Shown: positions 1 to 5,750 of the stretch, in pieces | How the letters are laid out: each line of letters opens with the position of its first letter | Numbering within the stretch: the first letter of the stretch is position 1 | Source of the DNA: Alistipes sp. | Lineage (GTDB): Bacteria > Bacteroidota > Bacteroidia > Bacteroidales > Rikenellaceae | DNA: 5,897 nucleotides | Assembly (NCBI GenBank): GCA_017501025.1 | Contig: JAFVXS010000160.1 | Span: 1 to 5,897, forward strand | Reading direction: 5' to 3' | The notes under the pieces: generated by a model | Told to the model about the DNA's origin: nothing | Seen by the model: the letters and a program-made list of their open reading frames with translations, nothing else | Databases searched by the model: none | Position numbers and translations under genes: made by a program

Positions 1-371
1 GGAGTAAATTGGTTACGTGAAACGTAAATCATCAATCCGATGGCAAGCTCTGCAACAGCATTGGCATTTTGTCCCGGAGTATTCATAACAACAATACCGC
101 GACGACGAGCCTCCTCGCAATCAACATTGTCGTAGCCTGCACCTGCACGTACCACAATTTTGAGGTTTGGGGCTGCATCCATAACATCTGCCAAAACTTT
201 ATCGCTGCGGACAATCATTGCATCGACATCACGAACAGCCTCCAAAAGTTGGGCACGCTCCGTATATTTTTCGAGCAGAACAACCTCGTAGTCGCTCGAC
301 TCCAAAATCTCTTTTATACCATCAACCGCAGCTTTGGCAAACGGTTTCTCGGTTGCAATTAAAATTTTCAT
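1..371 (-). CDS. serA: D-3-phosphoglycerate dehydrogenase, N-terminal part (cut by window edge)
   Basis: Catalyses the first committed step of serine synthesis in the cytoplasm, oxidising 3-phosphoglycerate to 3-phosphohydroxypyruvate with NAD. The visible 123 codons read MKILIATEKPFAKAAVDGIK at the start, then contain RAGAGYDNVD (residues 75-84) and NTPGQNANAVAEL (97-109). Both are hallmark segments of the substrate-binding half of the D-2-hydroxyacid dehydrogenase family. The NAD-binding Rossmann part and the catalytic Arg/Glu/His lie beyond the left edge. It follows serC by 76 bases with no terminator between, so the two are probably co-transcribed. I chose the ATG at 369-371 because family members begin with an MKxLxATxKPFA-like segment. 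An in-frame ATG at 444-446, just after the serC stop, would add 25 residues and cannot be excluded. Family identity is firm; only the start is uncertain. Confidence 0.95.
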   Translation of the reverse strand, partial: MKILIATEKPFAKAAVDGIKEILESSDYEVVLLEKYTERAQLLEAVRDVDAMIVRSDKVLADVMDAAPNLKIVVRAGAGYDNVDCEEARRRGIVVMNTPGQNANAVAELAIGLMIYVSRNQFT

Positions 372-447
372 ACCGCTAACAAGTGATGTAAAATAGGTTA
401 CCTTCTCTACTTTTCGTTCGAATGTATATGGAACAATAGTTGCCATC

Positions 448-1527
448 TTATTTAAGTTTCATCTCTTCAAACTCCTGCATACAAGCTACCAAAGCCTCAA
501 CAGACTCACGTGGGCAAGCATTGTAGCACGATGCACGGAATCCGCCAACCAGACGATGACCCTTGACTCCGACCATTCCTCGTGCAGTAGCAAACTCCAA
601 GAACTCGGCAGCCAAATCCTCGTTACCCTCACTCATTACAAAGCAGATGTTCATCAACGAACGGTCCTCTTTGGCTGCCGTAGGACGGAACAACGAGTTG
701 CGGTCGATTTCGTTATATAGCAACTCTGCCTTCTCAACATTACGCTTATAGAGAGCCTCAACACCACCCTGTGCCTTAATCCACTTCAAAGTTTCGTTCA
801 TAACAAAGATTGGGAACACCGGCGGAGTGTTGAACATCGAGTTATTTGTAACGTGTGTATTTACATCAACCATCGATGGCAATGGACGAACCACGCGTTG
901 CAACATATCATCGCGAATAATTACGAAAGTAACACCGGCAGGAGCCAAATTCTTCTGTGCACCGCCATAGATTACCGCATACTTCGACACATCAATCGGA
1001 CGACTCATAATATTGCTGCTCATATCAGCAATCAACGGAATCGGCGAGTCGATATCGCACTTATACTCCGTACCATAGATTGTATTGTTGGAGCAGATAT
1101 AGAGATAATCGGCATCCTCCGGAATGGTATAGTTTTTAGGGATGTAATTAAAATTCTTATCCTCGGAAGAGGCGATAACATCTACTTCGCCATAGTGTTT
1201 TGCCTCTTTGATAGCCTTTTTGGTCCAAACGCCTGTGTTGATATATGCAGCCTTACCGCCAAGGAAGTTTGCCGGCAAGTGGAAGAATTGCGTACTCGCA
1301 CCACCTCCAACAAAGTAGATGTGGTAATTTTCAGGAACGTGCAACAACTCACGAATCAACGATTGTGCCGAAGCTACAACAGCCTCAAACTCCTTGGTTC
1401 GATGCGAAATCGAAAGCAGAGAGATTCCCGTTCCGTTAAAATCAAAAATCGCCTTTGCGGCAGCCTCCAAAGCCTCCTCGGGTAACACCGAAGGACCTGC
1501 ACTGAAATTATGTTTTTTCATAACCAT
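448..1527 (-). CDS. serC: Phosphoserine aminotransferase
   Basis: PLP-dependent class V aminotransferase. It converts 3-phosphohydroxypyruvate plus glutamate to O-phosphoserine and 2-oxoglutarate; in many bacteria it also acts in pyridoxal phosphate synthesis. The 359-residue length is normal and complete. Visible landmarks are NFSAGPSVLP (7-16), the GGGAS phosphate-binding loop (74-78), CSNNTIYGTEY (145-155), ADMSS with Asp168 expected to contact the PLP ring nitrogen, and YGGAQKN with the Schiff-base Lys192. FNTPPVFPI (232-240) and HRLVGGFRASCYNA (324-337) follow. The protein begins MVMKKHNF. The second Met (codon at 1519-1521) matches the usual family start MKKxNF, so the true start may be two codons downstream. 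A Bacteroidetes-type promoter lies about 37 bases upstream, and serA follows. Cytoplasmic; no oddities in the catalytic residues. Confidence 0.98.
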   Translation of the reverse strand: MVMKKHNFSAGPSVLPEEALEAAAKAIFDFNGTGISLLSISHRTKEFEAVVASAQSLIRELLHVPENYHIYFVGGGASTQFFHLPANFLGGKAAYINTGVWTKKAIKEAKHYGEVDVIASSEDKNFNYIPKNYTIPEDADYLYICSNNTIYGTEYKCDIDSPIPLIADMSSNIMSRPIDVSKYAVIYGGAQKNLAPAGVTFVIIRDDMLQRVVRPLPSMVDVNTHVTNNSMFNTPPVFPIFVMNETLKWIKAQGGVEALYKRNVEKAELLYNEIDRNSLFRPTAAKEDRSLMNICFVMSEGNEDLAAEFLEFATARGMVGVKGHRLVGGFRASCYNACPRESVEALVACMQEFEEMKLK

Positions 1528-1563
1528 TATGTAATTTTATCGCATACTCACGATTGAATAACG

Positions 1564-1596
1564 CAAATATAGATAAAAAGTTGCAATATGACAACC
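1564..1596 (-). promoter_or_regulatory. Bacteroidetes-type promoter for serC-serA
   Basis: Read on the minus strand, the -7 element is TATATTTG (1564-1571), an exact fit to TAnnTTTG. A GGTTG-type -33 element lies at 1592-1596, with 20 bases between its TTG and the -7 element. Transcription would start near 1557, leaving a leader of about 30 bases before the serC ATG. The match to the known Bacteroidetes consensus is by eye. Confidence 0.7.
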
Positions 1597-1599
1597 CAT

Positions 1600-1619
1600 T
1601 ATATGATATATATCATATA
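1600..1619. repeat. 20-base perfect palindrome upstream of the serC promoter
   Basis: TATATGATATATATCATATA is identical to its own reverse complement over all 20 bases. It ends three bases upstream of the -33 element of the serC promoter. A dyad at this place could be an operator for a dimeric regulator or an AT-rich upstream activating stretch. The low complexity of the sequence (only one G and one C) means chance is a real alternative. The sequence is certain; its function is inference. Confidence 0.4.
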
Positions 1620-1784
1620 TTTTTCAACATTTTTGGGCAATAATTCCGTTCTCGCTCAAATCGATATCGCCTTTCGGCAAATATTGATTAAACATTTCGT
1701 TGCAACATAGACAAACCAACAATAAAATGCAAGAAATATACCCACAATAAATATCGAATATTCGGAATATATGTGCAAAGAGAA

Positions 1785-1815
1785 GAGGCTGTCCAACAGA
1801 TGTTGCGACAGCCTC
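1785..1815 (-). terminator. Hairpin terminator closing the nuclease/PHP operon
   Basis: A nine-base perfect stem, GAGGCTGTC on one arm (1785-1793) and GACAGCCTC on the other (1807-1815). It is extended inward by CAAC/GTTG pairing with one bulged base and a short loop. In the minus direction it starts 24 bases after the PHP gene stop and is followed by TTCTCTTTG, a T-rich but interrupted tract. That order fits an intrinsic terminator for the upstream operon. The plus-strand side has no gene to terminate. Confidence 0.75.
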
Positions 1816-1839
1816 GTTTCGTATAGTTAAACCCCTCAA

Positions 1840-3018
1840 TTAGAAGGTCAATACAACCTTTGGATGGGTGTGGTCACCAGTCCACATACTTTCGAGAATA
1901 AGAGGAATCTTATTGCCTTTGGCAACCGTATATACCATAGTCGAAAATGGACGCAATGGAACCAAAGTTCCTCTCTCGCCACGACGAACATAATAAGTAA
2001 GAGAAGTTTTGTTTGTAAGCATTACATTTGTACCCTTTCTGGTCTTTGATAACTTCTTAACATCAATCGAAGCCAGGAACAAATCTTTCAACAACTGCTC
2101 ATCGCCGGCAATCTGACCACCACCAAACGCCAATGTGCGACGCGATTGGAAAGCCTCCTTAACGCTCTCCAATGTACACTCCTTGGCAAAAACAAAGGTC
2201 ATATTACGCATCAAGCCCTTCATACGATAGGCATCGGCTGTCGTGTTGTGAACATCCGTATTTGACGAAACAAAGAGATTCTCCTCTCTTGCTCGATCAA
2301 CAACTTTCGGATAGAACTGACCACCATTCATAACCTCAACACCATCGATAAGACCTTCGCCATAAGCCTGCTTCTCGAACTCGGTTTTGGCCACACTCGT
2401 ACGACGCCATCCCGGGTGATTGTGCATAATCAACGCACCCTGACTACGGGCATTACGCATCGACACAAGCGGATCGGGATCATATATAGCGTTGTTATCG
2501 GTCGTAAAGAGAGCATTGTAGTGACCTATTTTAACAGGCTCACGTGTAATCTCCGCACCCGGAACAACCAAAATGCCGTGCTCTTTTGACGCCTTAATTG
2601 CAGCATTGGTCGAGTATTGCATATCAACCATAATACCTCGCTCATCGGCAGACTTTGTTATCACGTTGCGATTAACCGACTCGTGAGGAGTACCGCCATT
2701 GTAGTTTCTCATCCACTCGTGCATCTTTGGCTCAACACCACGATACTCGATATGCTCGGTAATTGCAATAATATCCAAACCATCGAGCCACGCTTCAAGC
2801 ACTCGAAATTCAGGAGTTACCGAACCATCGGAGTAGATGGTATGTATATGAAAATCACCCTTATAAATGTTATATCCGTTTACTTGTGGAAGGATGATAT
2901 CCTGACGCGAACGGGTAGGAATTTTCGACACATCCGTACTAACGATGTCCAGGTTGTACTGTGCCATTGCGGTCGATACGCAACACAACGCAACAACAAA
3001 TGCTAAAATTTTTCTCAT
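1840..3018 (-). CDS. Secreted PHP-domain phosphoesterase (Sb-PDE-like)
   Basis: Metal-dependent phosphoesterase of the PHP superfamily, 392 residues. Residues 1-19 form a signal peptide (hydrophobic core, likely cleavage at AMA|Q), so it should act in the periplasm or be a membrane-facing export product. The metal-site motifs appear in order: DFHIHTIYSDG with His57, His59 and Asp64; ITEH with His89; PGAEIT with Glu156; MHNHPGW with His199 and His201; and NTDVH with Asp255 and His257. This is a complete PHP set. After about residue 310 the sequence is consistent with a beta-rich C-terminal domain (Ser/Thr/Val-rich, ending HPKVVLTF). The layout resembles the Sb-PDE phosphodiesterase family common in Bacteroidetes. 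That assignment is from memory of the family and the natural substrate is not known. It is the last gene of the operon, 35 bases after the third nuclease, and a hairpin terminator follows. The partnership with nucleases suggests a phosphodiester or nucleotide-derived substrate. An AGGAG overlaps the preceding stop but is too far from this ATG (about 32 bases) to be a convincing ribosome site. Confidence 0.88.
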   Translation of the reverse strand: MRKILAFVVALCCVSTAMAQYNLDIVSTDVSKIPTRSRQDIILPQVNGYNIYKGDFHIHTIYSDGSVTPEFRVLEAWLDGLDIIAITEHIEYRGVEPKMHEWMRNYNGGTPHESVNRNVITKSADERGIMVDMQYSTNAAIKASKEHGILVVPGAEITREPVKIGHYNALFTTDNNAIYDPDPLVSMRNARSQGALIMHNHPGWRRTSVAKTEFEKQAYGEGLIDGVEVMNGGQFYPKVVDRAREENLFVSSNTDVHNTTADAYRMKGLMRNMTFVFAKECTLESVKEAFQSRRTLAFGGGQIAGDEQLLKDLFLASIDVKKLSKTRKGTNVMLTNKTSLTYYVRRGERGTLVPLRPFSTMVYTVAKGNKIPLILESMWTGDHTHPKVVLTF

Positions 3019-3053
3019 AATAATTTATAAGTTTTTGTTAATAATTATCTCTC

Positions 3054-3878
3054 CTACTTATCAAAAAGTTCGTTCAACAACTTACCCAAACGCAGACCCG
3101 CACGCAAAATTTGATCATTTGCCAAGTCATTAAAGTCGTTTACCTTTTGCGGCGACAAAACGCTCAACTCCTCTTGCGGTGCATTTTTAGGTTTGGCCGG
3201 CATCTGCTCATAAATTATAATGCTGCGACGTGCCGAATCCTCCAACCAATCCTCGATAGTACCATCCGTAAGTTGTCGCTTCACATCTTCGGGAAGATTG
3301 GCTGCCAATACATTGCCATAGTCCATATAACCCCACGAGCCGAAGCGATGACGCAACACATAGACATCCCAAAAATTATGATAGTCCCAAACCGACTTAC
3401 GCTCAACGAAATAGACCTTATACTTCGAGTGATGAGCCTTGCGATATTTTGTACCATCGTAACGATGATACTCATTGTGTCCCGGACAGTGGAAATCGCC
3501 CATCTGATGCAACACCGCATAGAGATTAAAGCGAAATGCCGAATCGGTAAGGGTCTCGTATTGACGCAACTGCTCGACCGACTCTTTAAGATGTTTAATA
3601 GGCTTACCTATCGGGCGAAATGTATCGATATCGAAGTCGCAAGTATGACGACGGCTATTCCACTTATCGTGTTCAGCCCTATGACAATCGAGCCACGATG
3701 CGTAATAGACAATCGAGCGATTATCGATACGCTTCTCGATATTGGCTTTTGCTCGCTCGGTAAGTTGCATCTCGGCAATGTATGCCACTGCATTGTGACC
3801 TTCACGACCCCACCCCTTTGCCTCGAATATAGCAAAGAGTGCAACAGACAAAATAATTAAGGTTATGTATCTCTTCAT
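3054..3878 (-). CDS. Secreted S1/P1-type zinc nuclease, third of tandem (paralogue A)
   Basis: Member of the S1/P1 nuclease family, 274 residues: trinuclear-zinc enzymes that cut single-stranded RNA and DNA to 5'-nucleotides and remove 3'-phosphates. A signal peptide (1-22, cleavage at AKG|W) would expose Trp23 as the mature N-terminus, as required in this family because that residue itself binds zinc. All nine expected ligands are present: Trp23, His28 (WGREGH), Asp64 (SWLD), His78 (RRHTCDFD), His124, Asp128 and His134 (HQMGDFHCPGH), His167 and Asp171 (HNFWD). The loop between His134 and His167 is about ten residues longer than in paralogue C and is rich in His, Tyr and Lys. N- and C-terminal segments are close to paralogue C, including a shared LTERAKANI stretch and an FDK end. 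It lies 28 bases after paralogue B and 35 before the PHP gene, so almost certainly in the same transcript. Predicted active; substrate preference (RNA, DNA or 3'-nucleotides) cannot be read from sequence. Confidence 0.92.
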   Translation of the reverse strand: MKRYITLIILSVALFAIFEAKGWGREGHNAVAYIAEMQLTERAKANIEKRIDNRSIVYYASWLDCHRAEHDKWNSRRHTCDFDIDTFRPIGKPIKHLKESVEQLRQYETLTDSAFRFNLYAVLHQMGDFHCPGHNEYHRYDGTKYRKAHHSKYKVYFVERKSVWDYHNFWDVYVLRHRFGSWGYMDYGNVLAANLPEDVKRQLTDGTIEDWLEDSARRSIIIYEQMPAKPKNAPQEELSVLSPQKVNDFNDLANDQILRAGLRLGKLLNELFDK

Positions 3879-3906
3879 AGCACTTTTCGTTTCAAAGATT
3901 CAACAA

Positions 3907-4761
3907 CTACTTTTTAGAAGTTTTCCATATAGGCTCTGCATCGCTATCAAACAGCACATTGAGAAGATGTGCCGTACGATAACCTGCCGCAGTCACACAC
4001 TCGACAGCAATCGGATAGATGTGGTTATTCCACAAGCGATAGGCACTCTTATCGAATCGAACACCACTACTCACAAGTCGATAAACCGAGCGATACTCCT
4101 CGGCATTACGCATCAACCACTCCTCGACACTGCCTGCGGTAAGTTTGCCTACCTCCTCCTGTGTCTTGCGATTCAGTTGATGGCAGTACTCGCCCGCACG
4201 CCAATTAAATGTATTGGTAAGAGCCTCATACTCCCAAAATTTTTGATAGTTTTCGCTCTTCTTTGCCTTTGGAAGATAGAACTCCGGCAAACGCTCTTCA
4301 ACAGGCATATCGGCATATACATAGTGTGTCGGACAGTGCATATCCGCCATAATATGGACAAGGAAACAGATTGCTGCCGCAACCTCCTCTTTGGTCGATT
4401 GTGCCCGATTTTGAATCGTTGCAATAGCTCGACTCAAACCATCGTATGCCAACGATGCCGAGAGCAGCTCATTCTTCGATTTTACGACCTTTTTAATCGG
4501 CATTATGCCGCCCTTCTTATCAATCGCAATATGGTGCCACTTTGCTGCCTCCTTGTAAGGAGTATCCTTCTCCACAAACGAGTGCCAATTGGCATAAAAC
4601 AACAAACTCTTGTTTGGCAGATAATCGGCAATCGCAGCTTTGGTTTCGGGGGTAAGATTGGCATCGACAATCGTAGTAATACCAGCGTGAATATTTTGAT
4701 GCCAAGCCTTTACGCTCTGAACGGCACAAAGTACCGCAAGCAATATCAATAATCTCTTCAT
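3907..4761 (-). CDS. Secreted S1/P1-like protein with missing zinc ligands (paralogue B)
   Basis: Middle member of the tandem, 284 residues. A signal peptide (1-19, cleavage at VKA|W) leaves Trp20 at the mature end, and His25 follows at the family spacing. The central motif HIMADMHCPTH retains His136, Asp140 and His146, and a His is present at 76/77 (KWHH). Three other ligand positions are altered. The Asp of the A/S-W-x-D motif is Ser61 (YANWHS). The H-x-x-x-D motif reads Q-K-F-W-E, giving Gln173 and Glu177. One zinc site would therefore lose one ligand, and a second would lose His and have Asp replaced by Glu. Glu can still bind metal, so the protein may bind fewer zincs, use another metal, or be a non-catalytic binding subunit. 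There is no frameshift or internal stop, and the flanking spacing (8 and 28 bases) is intact, so it looks maintained. It has an extra C-terminal tail after FDSDAEP, absent from A and C. Family membership is confident; catalytic activity is doubtful. Confidence 0.85.
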   Translation of the reverse strand: MKRLLILLAVLCAVQSVKAWHQNIHAGITTIVDANLTPETKAAIADYLPNKSLLFYANWHSFVEKDTPYKEAAKWHHIAIDKKGGIMPIKKVVKSKNELLSASLAYDGLSRAIATIQNRAQSTKEEVAAAICFLVHIMADMHCPTHYVYADMPVEERLPEFYLPKAKKSENYQKFWEYEALTNTFNWRAGEYCHQLNRKTQEEVGKLTAGSVEEWLMRNAEEYRSVYRLVSSGVRFDKSAYRLWNNHIYPIAVECVTAAGYRTAHLLNVLFDSDAEPIWKTSKK

Positions 4762-4769
4762 AGCACTCT

Positions 4770-5603
4770 CTATTTATCAAAAATTTTGTTCAACACCGCA
4801 GCCAATCGCAAACCCGAATTGAGAATCTGCTCATTAGCAACATCGGTCGCAGCAAAAAAGTAATTTGTATGGCTCAAACCATCGTCCGGAACTACCATCT
4901 TGCGACGATTATTCTTGCCGGCGACAATCTCTCCACCACCCGGAATAAGTTTCATCGCCTTTTCAGTAGATTTCAGGCTCTCTTTGAACCAATCGGCAGG
5001 AGTACCCTGCTGACGACGTGCAACCTCCTCGGGCGACAAAGTATCGAGCATCAATGCATAATCCTTTGGCGAAAATCCCGGCTGGGCAATATCAATCATC
5101 ACACCATCCCACAACTTATGGAAACTTGTCGATTTTCTGCCACGTATCCGCAAATCGACACCGTGCGTCTTCGGAAAGTCGATATGTACAGGGCAGTGCA
5201 TATCGCCTATCATATGGGCCAGAAATCGGATATTGATATTAACCAACGAATCGGGTGCGGAACGAAAATCGCTCAACTCCTCAATAATTCGTTCAATTGC
5301 CGATAGCGATGCAGGTGGCACAGGATTACCATCCTTATCCTGACGGAGGTCGTCGGTCCAATAATCTACGTGCCAACCGTGTGTAACATCGAACGGAGGC
5401 TCCGTACGATTATAGTCCATCCACGCAGCATAATAGGTAATCGAACGATGGTCGATGTACTTACCAATATTAGCCTTGGCACGCTCGGTCAGATGTCGCT
5501 CGGCGATATATGTCACCGTAGCGTGATTGCGACCGCCCCACGCCAACGCTTCGCAAGGCAACAGCACAAGGCAGAGCAGTGCAAACAACAACGTCTTTTT
5601 CAT
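4770..5603 (-). CDS. Secreted S1/P1-type zinc nuclease, first of tandem (paralogue C)
   Basis: First gene of the operon, 277 residues, S1/P1 nuclease family. The signal peptide (1-21, cleavage at ALA|W) leaves Trp22 as mature residue 1. The full ligand set is visible: Trp22, His27 (WGGRNH), Asp63 (AWMD), His78 (GWHVD), His130, Asp134 and His140 (HMIGDMHCPVH), His162 and Asp166 (HKLWD). Expected activity is hydrolysis of single-stranded nucleic acid and 3'-nucleotides in the periplasm or outside the cell. It shares 24 of 33 residues with paralogue A across residues 31-63 (the YIAE...LTERAKANI...YYA-W-D segment), and both end in FDK. This points to a closer relationship to A than to its immediate neighbour B. 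The start ATG is at the right distance for a normal signal peptide. A TAnnTTTG promoter lies 36 bases upstream. No SD-like sequence is obvious, as is usual in Bacteroidetes. Confidence 0.93.
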   Translation of the reverse strand: MKKTLLFALLCLVLLPCEALAWGGRNHATVTYIAERHLTERAKANIGKYIDHRSITYYAAWMDYNRTEPPFDVTHGWHVDYWTDDLRQDKDGNPVPPASLSAIERIIEELSDFRSAPDSLVNINIRFLAHMIGDMHCPVHIDFPKTHGVDLRIRGRKSTSFHKLWDGVMIDIAQPGFSPKDYALMLDTLSPEEVARRQQGTPADWFKESLKSTEKAMKLIPGGGEIVAGKNNRRKMVVPDDGLSHTNYFFAATDVANEQILNSGLRLAAVLNKIFDK

Positions 5604-5638
5604 AGTATTTCAGGTTTGTATTTCACATTTTACACCTA

Positions 5639-5669
5639 CAAAGATATAATATTTTGCCGAAAATTGAAA
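5639..5669 (-). promoter_or_regulatory. Bacteroidetes-type promoter for the nuclease/PHP operon
   Basis: On the minus strand the -7 element is TATCTTTG (5639-5646), fitting TAnnTTTG. A TTTC at 5666-5669 stands in for the -33 TTTG, with 19 bases between the two. Transcription should begin near 5632, giving a leader of about 30 bases. It sits just after the terminator of the preceding gene, so it is well placed to drive the four-gene unit independently. No operator-like dyad is evident around it. Confidence 0.65.
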
Positions 5670-5691
5670 CAGATTACATCTTTTTGCAAAC

Positions 5692-5727
5692 AAAAAAAAG
5701 ATTGCTAACCCTGACGGATTAGCAATC
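5692..5727 (-). terminator. Intrinsic terminator after the rpmA-like gene
   Basis: GATTGCTAA (5700-5708) pairs perfectly with TTAGCAATC (5719-5727) around a ten-base loop. In the minus direction the stem is followed at once by eight T residues (A8 on the plus strand, 5692-5699). This is a textbook Rho-independent terminator lying 23 bases downstream of the stop codon at 5751-5753. It separates the ribosomal-protein transcript from the nuclease operon. Confidence 0.9.
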
Positions 5728-5750
5728 TCAACTATTCGAAACGCAAAAAC

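Noticed and set aside
69..362. 97-codon plus-strand open frame opposite serA
   Set aside because: It is a shadow of the well-conserved SerA N-terminus and has no motif of its own.
853..1485. 210-codon plus-strand open frame antisense to serC
   Set aside because: serC on the minus strand is unambiguous over this whole stretch, and the antisense translation is unlike a folded protein.
1624..1839. 71-codon minus-strand open frame with a TTG start right after the PHP gene
   Set aside because: It runs through the hairpin terminator at 1785-1815, lies in AT-rich intergenic DNA and shows no family features.
1528..1839. Possible small RNA or riboswitch in the 312-base gap upstream of serC
   Set aside because: Beyond the terminator hairpin, the palindrome and the promoter, I see no conserved aptamer-like structure. 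The serC leader is only about 30 bases, too short for a riboswitch.
3019..3053. AGGAG next to the nuclease A stop as a ribosome site for the PHP gene
   Set aside because: It lies about 32 bases from the PHP ATG, too far for normal Shine-Dalgarno use, and no alternative in-frame start is nearer with family support.
3111..3860. 249-codon open frame on the plus strand, antisense to nuclease A
   Set aside because: It mirrors a gene with clear family motifs and a signal peptide. The antisense product has no recognisable motif; long antisense frames arise from the rarity of certain codons in the real gene.
3865..4752. 295-codon open frame on the plus strand, antisense to nuclease B
   Set aside because: It covers almost exactly the complement of B and has no recognisable motif. 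Since B is the diverged copy I considered whether this strand was the real one. The N-terminal Trp/His, HxxADxHCPTH motif and signal peptide decide for the minus strand.
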